A stretch of 14,811 bases of DNA. Source: JAICMB01 sp049514735 (GTDB taxonomy: Bacteria; Acidobacteriota; Terriglobia; Bryobacterales; Bryobacteraceae). The notes under the pieces are model-generated. The model did not search any database, was not told where the DNA came from, and saw only the letters and a program-made list of their open reading frames with translations. Where the stretch lies: positions 1-14,811 of the forward strand of contig JBEKUT010000367.1 in the NCBI GenBank assembly GCA_049514735.1, in the 5' to 3' direction. The translations under genes and the position numbers were made by a program. Positions 1 to 7,468 of this stretch are shown here, piece after piece. Positions within the stretch are counted from its first letter, which is position 1. Every line of letters starts with the position of its first letter.

Positions 1-37
1 TCCGGTTCATCCGCCGTTTATCGTGACGCTGCCGTAA

Positions 38-2731
38 TCAATCGAAGAGGCTATTTTTCCACAACCGGCGTCCGGCCATGGAAACAAACAACCCCCACGC
101 AGCAATCCCGAGAACGGCGAACGAAGCCCACAGCGTGTTTTGAAAATAGAATGCCGACGCGTGCGGTGTGGTCGCGTTGCCCAGTAGCAGCAAAGCCGCC
201 ACATAGCCGACTGCCATCGACAGCAGGCCCCAGCGCAAGACCACAAACGCTTCCAAGCAATACAACAGCAGGCTCACCAGCCACGCCGCCAAATGATTGC
301 TGCCGCCCAGGACGTCGAGCCCTGAGAAAACCAAAACCCAAACGCCCGCCGCCAGCCACTGGTTCCGCAGCAGGACGCGCAGCAGGAACAGCATGAAAAA
401 GTAAAACAGCACGTTGCGTGTTTGACGCGCCACGGCTTCGAGCAGTAGTCCGATTGAGGAGCGAGTCCCCAGCAGGATGCCGGTGTCGAAAAGATCCGGA
501 GTCCAGCCGGCATCGTGCATCGTCGCAACGTTGCGCCACTGCGAGATCAGTGCCAGCACAACGCCCAGCGCCACGCCGACTAGGACATCGCGCCCAACCA
601 CCGGATCGCGCATTCTTCCAGTGAGAATGCTCGTGAGAGAGATCAGCGTTTGCGGCCAATGCCGCCTCACGAAAGGCTCAATCGCAACAAAGACGGTCCA
701 CATCACGACGCCATAAAAGACCCCCGTGCACAGCTCCAGGAAGAACATTCCCACCGTACCGAGCGACATTACAAAGTGCGCCTGGCAAATCCACAGAGCC
801 ATGAGCACGGAGAACATGAAGACCGCCAGATGGATGGCGCCACGGCTATTTCCGCGGCCTTTGACGAAGTTTGCGCGGGCGAGTATTGCCGCGCCAAAAC
901 AAACGATGGCGGCGAATATCGAAACTACCAGGTAGAAGATCGCGTTGCTGTCCCCCTCCTCGGGCGGCGGCATCAGATCTGGTTTGGTCCACGGCGAGAC
1001 GATCGAGAATGCCACGGGTTTGCCTCGCATAGAGGCGGCCTCGATGCGAACGGTGCGATCCGTTCCCGGCCACGCGCCGGTCCAGGCATCGCGCGAATCG
1101 GAAGCAGTCAGGAAACTCCATTCCGGTTCGGCCGACTTGAATTGCGAGAGATCCAGTCCGGCCGCGGTGAAGAGCGGGCTCCAATCGAACGGCGCGGCCT
1201 TCTCTTTGGGTGGCTCCTGATGTTGCGGAGGCATGGCCCGAAAATCAGTCAACAGCCCGCGCGCGTCGAGTTGCACGTCGATCATGCCGGAATAGATGGG
1301 CGGAGGCGCTTGGTCCTGTACAATGCCCGGGATCAACAGATCGCTATGAAACTCGTCGCCGATCAGGGGGTAGGGACTTTGCCGGTACCAGAAGCGCAGA
1401 GGAGACAGCTTCCATGACGAGAGAACGTTGGGCCAGGCGGGAGCGTGCTTCAAGTTCTTTCCAACGAAAGAGAAGAAATCGATGTCCCAAGTGAAGCCGT
1501 GCGCATCGTCGAAAGCATCGGCGGAGTAGCCGATTCGTTGGATTACGTCGCGCGCCTTCTGCGTCAGGACCTCGGCTGAGTATTGCGGGCGGATCATTTC
1601 GAGTCCACTGGTTTGTGTCTTGAGCGTGGCGCTCACAATCACACCGATCACAATCGCGGCAAAGATTGGAATGGCGACAACTGGCGCCAGTCCCTCACCT
1701 TCGCCAGCAGCCATCACCATTTCCGGCGAAGGCGTTTCGCCCGCGGCGAGAGCGGCTGCCAGCGGATCGCCTCCTGGCAGCGCCGCGGAAACCGCCAACG
1801 CGGACGAAGGACGCCGCGACGGATCGGGATCGAGGCAACGCAGAATCACGCGCTCCACAACCGGGTCGAGATCGCGGACCAGCGTGCTCAAGCTGACCGG
1901 AGTCGCCTGGGATTGAAGCCGCGTCAATTCCTCCAGCGTCGTGGCTTCAAACGGCCGCTTCCCCGTGAAGATCTCGTAAAGCACCAGGCCGAGCGAATAG
2001 ATATCGCTGCGGACCGTGACTTCTTTTCCCGCGAGCTGTTCCGGCGCCATGTACGCGGGCGTGCCGCTGCGGATTTCGTTGCCGCTGATTTCCCCCGCCA
2101 GCGCCGCGAGGCCGAAGTCCGTCAGCAGAACGTGCCCGCGGCCATCCAGCATTACGTTGCCTGGCTTGAGATCGCGATGCAGAACGCCCTTTTCATGTGC
2201 AGCCGCCAACCCGGCGCACAGCCGGCGAGCAATCTCGATTGCCTTGTCCGCCGGCAGCCGTCCGATGCGGCGCAGCAACGATGCCAGGTCTTCGCCGTCC
2301 ACGTATTCCATGGAAAGAAACAAATGCCCGTCGATTTCTCCGACATCGTAAACGCGGCAGACATTGGGATGAGAAACCTGGCGTGCCACCCGCACTTCGT
2401 TACGGAAACGGTTGACGGATTCGGAGCTGCTCGAGAGCGGTGCTGGAAGGAATTTGAGAGCCACCTGTTGGCCGAGGGTCAAATCGTCGGCTCGGTAGAC
2501 TTCGCCCATGCCGCCTTTCCCGAGCAAGGCAATGATGCGGTATCGCGAGGCGACGATCGTGCCGGGAAGGAAACGGCTATCGGCGGTTGGAGTGAAGGCG
2601 CCGGCCGAGACAGATGCCACCGCGGCGGTCATGGTGGCGAACGAGGTCGCGGCTTCGACAGATCGGCCGCAGGATGAACAAAAGCGGCTACGTTCGCCAG
2701 TGTCGCCGCCGCAGACCGTGCATTGGGGCAT
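38..2731 (-). CDS. Transmembrane serine/threonine protein kinase with N-terminal zinc ribbon and polytopic C-terminus
   Basis: Hanks-type Ser/Thr kinase, 897 aa from the chosen start (902 aa from the upstream ATG at 2746; residue numbers here use the 902-aa form). A zinc ribbon comes first (Cys 9, 12, 23, 26). The kinase domain spans about 69-320: glycine loop GKGGMG (76-81), VALK lysine 98, helix-C Glu 117, HRDLKPGN (190-197, catalytic Asp 192), DFG 210-212, APE 234-236 and Arg 311. All catalytic residues are present, so it should be an active RD kinase. One membrane segment (about 354-375) is followed by about 225 residues predicted outside the membrane, then about seven or eight further hydrophobic segments (602-624, 637-657, 664-692, 720-736, 777-813, 819-856, 871-891). 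It lies 56 bp downstream of the exported-protein gene on the same strand and may be co-transcribed with it. The ligand and substrates are unknown; the polytopic tail is presumably a sensor (inference). Confidence 0.93.
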   Translation of the reverse strand: MPQCTVCGGDTGERSRFCSSCGRSVEAATSFATMTAAVASVSAGAFTPTADSRFLPGTIVASRYRIIALLGKGGMGEVYRADDLTLGQQVALKFLPAPLSSSSESVNRFRNEVRVARQVSHPNVCRVYDVGEIDGHLFLSMEYVDGEDLASLLRRIGRLPADKAIEIARRLCAGLAAAHEKGVLHRDLKPGNVMLDGRGHVLLTDFGLAALAGEISGNEIRSGTPAYMAPEQLAGKEVTVRSDIYSLGLVLYEIFTGKRPFEATTLEELTRLQSQATPVSLSTLVRDLDPVVERVILRCLDPDPSRRPSSALAVSAALPGGDPLAAALAAGETPSPEMVMAAGEGEGLAPVVAIPIFAAIVIGVIVSATLKTQTSGLEMIRPQYSAEVLTQKARDVIQRIGYSADAFDDAHGFTWDIDFFSFVGKNLKHAPAWPNVLSSWKLSPLRFWYRQSPYPLIGDEFHSDLLIPGIVQDQAPPPIYSGMIDVQLDARGLLTDFRAMPPQHQEPPKEKAAPFDWSPLFTAAGLDLSQFKSAEPEWSFLTASDSRDAWTGAWPGTDRTVRIEAASMRGKPVAFSIVSPWTKPDLMPPPEEGDSNAIFYLVVSIFAAIVCFGAAILARANFVKGRGNSRGAIHLAVFMFSVLMALWICQAHFVMSLGTVGMFFLELCTGVFYGVVMWTVFVAIEPFVRRHWPQTLISLTSILTGRMRDPVVGRDVLVGVALGVVLALISQWRNVATMHDAGWTPDLFDTGILLGTRSSIGLLLEAVARQTRNVLFYFFMLFLLRVLLRNQWLAAGVWVLVFSGLDVLGGSNHLAAWLVSLLLYCLEAFVVLRWGLLSMAVGYVAALLLLGNATTPHASAFYFQNTLWASFAVLGIAAWGLFVSMAGRRLWKNSLFD

Positions 2732-2734
2732 GGA

Positions 2735-2740
2735 CTTCCT
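2735..2740 (-). promoter_or_regulatory. Shine-Dalgarno favouring the internal ATG of the kinase
   Basis: AGGAAG on the minus strand lies 3 bases before the ATG at 2731, inside the first codons of the longer reading frame. The upstream ATG at 2746 has no recognisable Shine-Dalgarno sequence. The shorter start gives an N-terminus of MPQCTVCGG, usual for zinc-ribbon kinases of this group. The spacing is short, so this is suggestive only. Confidence 0.45.
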
Positions 2741-2787
2741 GCCCATGATCGCACGGCCCGCGGAGTTGACTGTTCAAAAGCGGCTGA

Positions 2788-3339
2788 TCAACCGCCGAGA
2801 TACTCGACATGAACGTAAGTGCCCAACCGGGTGTTGTATGCGAGATACCAACCTGGATCGTCGGGATCTTCATAGATCACAATCGGGTCACCCGCCCAAT
2901 TCCAGCCGGTCACGAAACCGATGTCGGCGGGAGATACGCTGAAGTAGAATCCCCCGAACCAGAAGCGTCCGGGACCGCCGCCCCCGAGATGAAAGACATG
3001 TCCCGGGCCGAACCCGCCCGCGAAGCGGCCGTGAGCCCAAGGATGGTCCATGTGATACCGCGCATCGCCGCCGGCGTGTCCAACCCACTCGCCGTTATTG
3101 TGAACATGAGGCGCTTCGGGATGCCCCTCGGCATCGTGAAAATTCCGCTCGGGGGCGCCACGCGGCGCTTCCGGCCGCGGAGCCGGAGCTTCACGATGAG
3201 CGGCGGGCGGCGGCCCGTGCGGCGGAATGTATCCGCCTCCAACACCGCGCTGCGGAGCTTCGTGGCGTTCCTGCGCCAATAACAGCGGCGCGAAAGAGAA
3301 CAACAGGACTGACGTGAGGAAACCAATGGTTTTTCGCAT
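2788..3339 (-). CDS. Small exported Gly/His/Pro-rich protein, function unknown
   Basis: A 183-aa protein starting MRKTIGFLTS, with a hydrophobic core and an LLLAQ cleavage region, a typical Sec signal peptide of about 23 residues. A longer in-frame start at 3369 would add ten residues and spoil the signal peptide, so I prefer 3339. The mature N-terminal third is rich in Pro, Arg, Glu and His (PPHGPPPAAHREAPAPRPE) and probably disordered. The C-terminal half is a compact aromatic/glycine-rich domain (FWFGGFYFSVSP, DPIVIYEDPDDPGWYLAY). I recall similar short exported proteins from Acidobacteriota, but no function is known. No cysteines suggest disulfides or haem binding. It is upstream of and collinear with the kinase gene, so an extracytoplasmic partner of that kinase is possible but unproven. 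Confidence 0.8.
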   Translation of the reverse strand: MRKTIGFLTSVLLFSFAPLLLAQERHEAPQRGVGGGYIPPHGPPPAAHREAPAPRPEAPRGAPERNFHDAEGHPEAPHVHNNGEWVGHAGGDARYHMDHPWAHGRFAGGFGPGHVFHLGGGGPGRFWFGGFYFSVSPADIGFVTGWNWAGDPIVIYEDPDDPGWYLAYNTRLGTYVHVEYLGG

Positions 3340-3385
3340 AAGCAAATGTTTTACAAAACTAACAGCCATTTTAACCGCTCGCCGT

Positions 3386-3583
3386 TCACGCCCGCGCGGA
3401 GCGCCCCAGAGCGAACATGGTCACATCGTCGGCCCGTTGTTGGCCCCGGAACGATTTCAGATCGTCGCGGCAGGCGGCGATCGATGAAGAGGGCGCGCCA
3501 GAGCGCGCGGCCCCGATCGACTCGCACAACCGGTCGCATCCATATTCATTGCCGAGATCGTCCGTCGCTTCCGAGACGCCATT
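3386..3583 (-). pseudogene. C-terminal remnant of a SpoIIE/RsbU-type PP2C phosphatase
   Basis: About 65 codons in one frame read GVSEATDDLGNEYG...FRGQQRADDVTMFALGR, ending with TGA at 3386. This matches the end of SpoIIE/PP2C-type phosphatases: the (S)DGVSEA motif, a conserved G-x-x-RL helix, then the DD(I/V)T metal-binding aspartates and final beta strand. Upstream of about 3583 the phosphatase match stops abruptly at the position of the expected Asp of SDG, which is Asn here. The rest of the gene, including the other metal ligands, is missing, so it cannot be functional. The neighbouring plus-strand remnant begins at the same point, which suggests one deletion removed the 5' ends of two divergent genes. 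Confidence 0.7.
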
Positions 3584-4025
3584 ACCTGCTCGCTGCCGGC
3601 ATCGGACATCTCTACAATACCGATGGCAGCGCCACAGTGCCACTCTTTGTCACTACCAACGGAGTCAACGGACCGGTCATCGGTGCCAATGGCGACCGGC
3701 TCCGGATCGCGATGGATTCTTTGGCATCGCACTTTGCCTACACCGTTGACGCGCGTAATCTCTTCCCGCCCGTGCCGCAGATCGCTCTGCTGACCATTAA
3801 CTCTCAGGCGAGCGGCGCCGGTCCTGTGATCGCGAATCCTTCCGCTGACCCAACCTATCGGTCACGGCGCCTTTCACGATCGGAGCAGTCTCCGCGGAAC
3901 TGTTGCTGCCCTCCGGCGCTTTCGATCAAAACAGTTTGAATCCGGTTCTGACCGCTGGCGTTAACACCGATTTGATGGACTCACCGAGCCGGCTCCTTAG
4001 TTTAGATAGCAACTTGAAAAACTAG
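3580..4025 (+). pseudogene. Truncated, frameshifted remnant of an unrecognised gene
   Basis: From about 3580 the plus strand reads as ordinary protein (YLLAAGIGHLYNTDG ... TINSQASGAGPVIANPSADP) in one frame. At about 3850 the sensible reading moves to another frame, NLSVTAPFTIGAVSAEL ... LLSLDSNLKN, ending with TAG at 4023-4025. Loss of one base near 3850 would explain the change. In the first frame the sequence turns Arg/Ser/Cys-rich just after this point. No start codon with a ribosome site precedes it and the left side abuts the phosphatase remnant. The Ser/Thr/Asn/Gly-rich composition resembles secreted or surface proteins, but I do not recognise the family. Most likely a decayed gene fragment. 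Confidence 0.5.
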
Positions 4026-4028
4026 AAA

Positions 4029-4051
4029 GAGGGCAGGAAATTCCTGCCCTC
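4029..4051 (-). terminator. Rho-independent terminator of the neprosin-like peptidase gene
   Basis: A perfect inverted repeat has 11-base arms, GAGGGCAGGAA (4029-4039) and its complement (4041-4051), around a single base; physically this is a 9-bp GC-rich stem with a 5-nt loop. Reading on the minus strand it is followed by TTTCTAGTTTTTC, a U-rich tract. It starts 30 bp after the stop codon of the peptidase gene at 4081. It may also stop transcripts arriving on the plus strand, but there the following tract is less U-rich. Confidence 0.82.
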
Positions 4052-4080
4052 CTCGAAAACGATAATTCAAAATGTGACAC

Positions 4081-5427
4081 TCAGCAACCCGATCCGCCAG
4101 GTCCGCCTTCATAAAAGTAGACACCCCAACCGGGAGAAGTGCTGTATAACGGCTGTGAAGTTGTATAGCAGCTTTTGGACGGCTGTTCCGCCGTCAGCGT
4201 GGACCAGATAGCCTTGCCAGAGAGGTTGTAGTAAAACACATTGCGCTGGTAAGCTGCTTTCGCAAAGCCCAAGCTGGACCAGTCTCCACTTCCTTCCGGC
4301 GGATACACGGTGGTTGTGGTGGCGCTCTCACTGCCGTACATGATCGTTTGCGCATACCTTGACATTTGGCCGCCGTTATAGATCGAGGCAGGATAGTAAC
4401 CGACCCAGTTTCCGTCGATTGCCAGATACCAGTTCCCCTTATACAGGTAATACGCGGCGCTCATCTCGTACTGTGAGCCCCCGAAAGTGCTGTAGTTTGC
4501 GAACCTGGCGCCTAAGATAATCCCAGTGCCCGGGTATTGAACGAAGGCTCCGCACGTCAGGTTGTAGCACAGCTTGCCCGCGTAGTTATCCGCAGTCCAG
4601 AAGATGAAGAGCACGGCGCTCTGCGTGTTGAACAGGCCGGGCTGAACCTGCCAACCGACTTCTGCGGTCTGAAGCGCCGCGCCGCTGCCGCCGGTATACC
4701 ACTCCTGCGACAGACTCATTTGTTCGCCCAACGCTGTGTTCACATCCGGGGACCACAGATTCAGGCTGGAGTTGCCGCCCAGGTTGTTCACGTTCTGCAG
4801 CATGTACGAATATTTGTGCGGAGGAGCGGACGCCGCCGGAGCGACCTCGCCGGCTGTATCGAATGGCCGTCCGAAACCATCGGGCCCCTTCGAAAGGAAA
4901 TCGTGCAGCGTCGGAAATCGCGTCATGTCTTCAAGCGTGATCCGCCGCATCGCGAGGGAGTCTGAATCGCAACCAACGGCATTGCCAAATTCATCGGCGG
5001 TGTTCGTGCGGTCCCAGGGCGCAACGCGATTCGTAGGACCTTCCGAAGCGGCGCCGGCAGCCTCCTTCGGGTCTTTGCCGGGGGCCTTAAGCAAAGACTG
5101 AGGCGGACGTTCCGCCATGCCTTCGAGACCCAGAATCCGGATCGACGGTTGCTGCGCGGCGGGAATGCAGTCGAAGTGCGCGCCATCGAGCACGAAGGTG
5201 TGATTTGCATCGACGCCCTGGTACATCGTAAGAAGATGGCGGCGCATTTCTTCGAACGCCGCGGCGTCTTTCACCCGGCTTCCCGGACGCGTTGGATCGA
5301 AGGATGCTGTTTTGGCATTCTCCAGAAAGTTCTTGAAGGGGATGAGTTCCATGGTTGATTGGGCGCTGAGCGGTCCGTTCAGGGCTACGAGAGCGAAGAT
5401 CACGCCGGCAAACGTCGTGTTTTTCAT
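4081..5427 (-). CDS. Secreted neprosin-family (glutamic) peptidase
   Basis: A 448-aa protein with a Sec signal peptide (MKNTTFAGVIFALVALNGPLSA, cleavage about 22). Residues about 205-370 match the neprosin domain (DUF239): SLNLWSP, LSQEWYTGG, AEVGWQVQPGLF, FWTADNY, the paired cysteines in LCYNLTC (287, 292), FGGSQYE and NWVGYYPASIY. Plant neprosin is a glutamic endopeptidase using E188 and E297. By order and spacing Glu256 (AEVGW) and Glu367 (MYGSE) look like the equivalents, 111 residues apart against 109. The region 26-200, including MRRITLEDMTRF, resembles a neprosin activation-peptide segment, so secretion as a proenzyme is plausible. An AAGGAG ribosome site lies just upstream and a strong terminator follows. 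The large secreted-protein gene ends 121 bp upstream on the same strand. Substrate and prolyl specificity cannot be read from sequence. Confidence 0.85.
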   Translation of the reverse strand: MKNTTFAGVIFALVALNGPLSAQSTMELIPFKNFLENAKTASFDPTRPGSRVKDAAAFEEMRRHLLTMYQGVDANHTFVLDGAHFDCIPAAQQPSIRILGLEGMAERPPQSLLKAPGKDPKEAAGAASEGPTNRVAPWDRTNTADEFGNAVGCDSDSLAMRRITLEDMTRFPTLHDFLSKGPDGFGRPFDTAGEVAPAASAPPHKYSYMLQNVNNLGGNSSLNLWSPDVNTALGEQMSLSQEWYTGGSGAALQTAEVGWQVQPGLFNTQSAVLFIFWTADNYAGKLCYNLTCGAFVQYPGTGIILGARFANYSTFGGSQYEMSAAYYLYKGNWYLAIDGNWVGYYPASIYNGGQMSRYAQTIMYGSESATTTTVYPPEGSGDWSSLGFAKAAYQRNVFYYNLSGKAIWSTLTAEQPSKSCYTTSQPLYSTSPGWGVYFYEGGPGGSGC

Positions 5428-5433
5428 TTGAGT

Positions 5434-5439
5434 TCTCCT
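5434..5439 (-). promoter_or_regulatory. Ribosome binding site of the neprosin-like gene
   Basis: AGGAGA within an AAAAAAGGAGAA stretch on the minus strand lies 6 bases before the ATG at 5427. It is among the clearest Shine-Dalgarno sequences in the window and supports the assigned start. Confidence 0.75.
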
Positions 5440-5548
5440 TTTTTCGATCCACGGTGTCCGTGTTCACTGCGCTAATGGCAGGAACGAAAAAACATTTCAC
5501 GCAGACGACGAGAACGATCGTCCGCGCTGCGGGCTATTCAGGTTGCTT

Positions 5549-7468
5549 TTATTTCACGGACCAGCCCGGAACCCCGGTCTGTTGGAGCCAACTCCAACTC
5601 TGATAGACAGCTCCGCCGGGTCCACCGTAATACTGCACCGTGACCTGACGCGTGGTGTCGCTTTGCCACACCAGATCGGGGTGACCGTCGCCGTTGAAAT
5701 CGGCGGCTGCTTTCACATGCCAGCCGGCTGCGCCAGTCTGATTGAGCCAGTTCCAACCCTGCACCGTGGCTCCGCCCAAACCTCCGTAATACTGCACCGT
5801 TGTCGCACTCGTGGCGTCGTTTTGCCAGACCAAATCGGGGACGCCGTCGCCATTGAAATCGGCAATGGCAACGACACTCCAGCCGGGCGCGCCAGTTTGG
5901 TTGAGCCATTTCCAACCCTGGTCCGTGGCGCCTCCGCTTCCGCCGAAATAATGAACAGTGGCGGCACGCGTGGTATCGCTTTGCCACACCAGATCCGGGT
6001 AACCGTCGCCGTTGAAATCGGCCGCGCCGGCAACGTGCCACCCCGGCGCGCCGGCCTGATTGAGCCAGCTCCATCCCAGGTACGTGGCTCCTCCGGCGCC
6101 GCCGTAATAGTGCACTACAACTTGGCGCGTGGAATCGTTCTGCCAGACGAGATCGGGATGACCGTCCCGGTTGAAGTCTGCTATAGCGGCGACATGCCAT
6201 CCAGGGGCGCCGTTTTGATCGAGCCAGTTCCAACCTTGATACACGGCGCCACCGAGTCCGCCGTAATAATGGACACTTACTTGAGTCGTCGAGTCGTTCT
6301 CCCAAACGAGATCCGGAGTGTCATCGCCGTAGAAATCGTCAAGCACATGAGTAGTCGTGATTGTCGTTGAGTCCGTGGCGTTGGCAGTCGCGAATCCGGC
6401 GCCCGAGACCGACACAGAGTTCACCTGCGGTGAGACTGCGTTCGCGGCGACGTTTACTGTCACCGTGATTGGAGCATAACTGGATCCCCCGTTCAGAGCG
6501 TCGCTCCTGCTGCAGGTATTTCCCGCACAAGTCCACCCGCTGCCGATCATGGAAGCAAGAGTAAGACCTGCGGGCACAGTTTCGGTCACGGTCACGGTGC
6601 CGCTTGTTGGTCCGGCATTGGCGGCATTCGAGACCAGAACTGTGTACGTCGCGTTCTGCTGCGCTTGTATAAAATTCCCCAGGTGTGTTTCCCGGATGCT
6701 CAAAAGGGGCGCTTGCCCCCCCTGCGTGACCGTGAATGTTTGTCCCGCGATGGTCAGCGTGCCGCTGCGGGGACCTGCGCCTGAATTCGGCGCGACCGTA
6801 TAGGTGATCGCGGCGGTTCCGAAACCGACCGTCCCAGAATCTACGCCGATCCAGGATGCATTCGATGCCGATTCCCAAATGCAGTTCCCGCCTGTAGTGA
6901 CGCTTGCGGTTTCCAGCCCTCCCGCTGCATAAAGGCCCGCGGAATTAGCTCCTAGAGTAAAACTGCAGCCCGAGGCGGGTGTAGTAAGTGGGTAAACTGT
7001 GACGCCGTAATCGGCTACCAAACTAGCACTGGAATCCGCCTGTTCCAGGACGATCAATTTGTCAGCGGCGGCGTTGTGGAAGACATATCGGCCATGACCA
7101 GCGTATAAAGTCGATCCCGCCACAAACGAAGCCAGCGATAACTCGCCCGCATAGCCGAGATATGTGTCGCCATAAGTCTGAACATATGTGTCGGCAGTAT
7201 TCGGTCCACCGAACACCACAGCTGGAATCAAGAATGTCGAGTGCAAAATGTCAGACTCGGACGCCCATTGGATGGAAGCTGCACTAGAGAGCGACCCGTT
7301 ATACTGCAGGTCCAGCGACTGTACGGGTGAAGTGGTTAATGCTTTGCCGCACGAGGTCACCATGCGAGCGCCGTCTTCGGAGAGCCAGAAAGGGGCACAA
7401 CGGCCGGGGACGTTTTCATTGATGTAGCTCGCGGGTCCTTGGCTGATGTTGGGGAAAACGGCCCGCAT
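5549..7468 (-). CDS. C-terminal part of a very large secreted protein: BACON, DUF11-like domain, five VCBS/FG-GAP repeats
   Basis: An open frame of 639 codons whose first few residues only make sense joined to the frame ending at 7416. Domains in order: the rest of a second propeller module (1-165), a BACON domain (about 168-250; NASWIGVDSG, ITYTVAPNSG, GTLTIAGQTFTVTQGG), a DUF11-like adhesin repeat (about 254-345; TYTVLVSNAANAGP, VTETVPAGLTL, Cys314/Cys319), then five VCBS units from about 377 to the end. The last five calcium-type loops are DFYGDDTPD, DFNRDGHPD, DFNGDGYPD, DFNGDGVPD and DFNGDGHPD. There is no start codon with a ribosome site at 7468. I therefore read this as the downstream piece of one 1215-aa gene interrupted by a single-base insertion. 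The product should be extracellular or surface-exposed; binding to polysaccharide or protein is a family-based guess. Confidence 0.82.
   Translation of the reverse strand: MRAVFPNISQGPASYINENVPGRCAPFWLSEDGARMVTSCGKALTTSPVQSLDLQYNGSLSSAASIQWASESDILHSTFLIPAVVFGGPNTADTYVQTYGDTYLGYAGELSLASFVAGSTLYAGHGRYVFHNAAADKLIVLEQADSSASLVADYGVTVYPLTTPASGCSFTLGANSAGLYAAGGLETASVTTGGNCIWESASNASWIGVDSGTVGFGTAAITYTVAPNSGAGPRSGTLTIAGQTFTVTQGGQAPLLSIRETHLGNFIQAQQNATYTVLVSNAANAGPTSGTVTVTETVPAGLTLASMIGSGWTCAGNTCSRSDALNGGSSYAPITVTVNVAANAVSPQVNSVSVSGAGFATANATDSTTITTTHVLDDFYGDDTPDLVWENDSTTQVSVHYYGGLGGAVYQGWNWLDQNGAPGWHVAAIADFNRDGHPDLVWQNDSTRQVVVHYYGGAGGATYLGWSWLNQAGAPGWHVAGAADFNGDGYPDLVWQSDTTRAATVHYFGGSGGATDQGWKWLNQTGAPGWSVVAIADFNGDGVPDLVWQNDATSATTVQYYGGLGGATVQGWNWLNQTGAAGWHVKAAADFNGDGHPDLVWQSDTTRQVTVQYYGGPGGAVYQSWSWLQQTGVPGWSVK
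5552..6340 (-). repeat. Five tandem 159-bp (53-residue) VCBS/FG-GAP coding repeats
   Basis: The DLVW motif recurs at protein positions 386, 439, 492, 545 and 598, an exact 53-residue period, so the DNA repeats every 159 bp. Each unit contains a D-x-(N/D)-x-D-G-type loop, DLVW(Q/E)(N/S)D, an H/QY(Y/F)GG segment and GW(N/S/K)WL. The stop codon falls exactly at a unit boundary. The array has no indels between units, which suggests recent unit expansion or strong length constraint. Confidence 0.9.

Noticed and set aside
1583..2677. A 364-codon open frame on the plus strand
   Set aside because: Antisense to the kinase domain, Arg/Gln-rich with no recognisable motif; a GC-rich shadow. The same applies to 650-1417.
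5510..5535. Possible terminator hairpin after the large secreted-protein gene
   Set aside because: The stem (CCGC/GCGG) is only four base pairs and no U tract follows on the minus strand.
5552..6340. Regular repeats as a CRISPR array
   Set aside because: The 159-bp units are protein-coding throughout, with no short identical repeats separated by unique spacers.
5543..6370. A 275-codon open frame on the plus strand
   Set aside because: It is antisense to the VCBS repeats; its regularity (LPHQIRVTVAVEIG repeated) mirrors the repeat period of the real gene, and there is no ribosome site.
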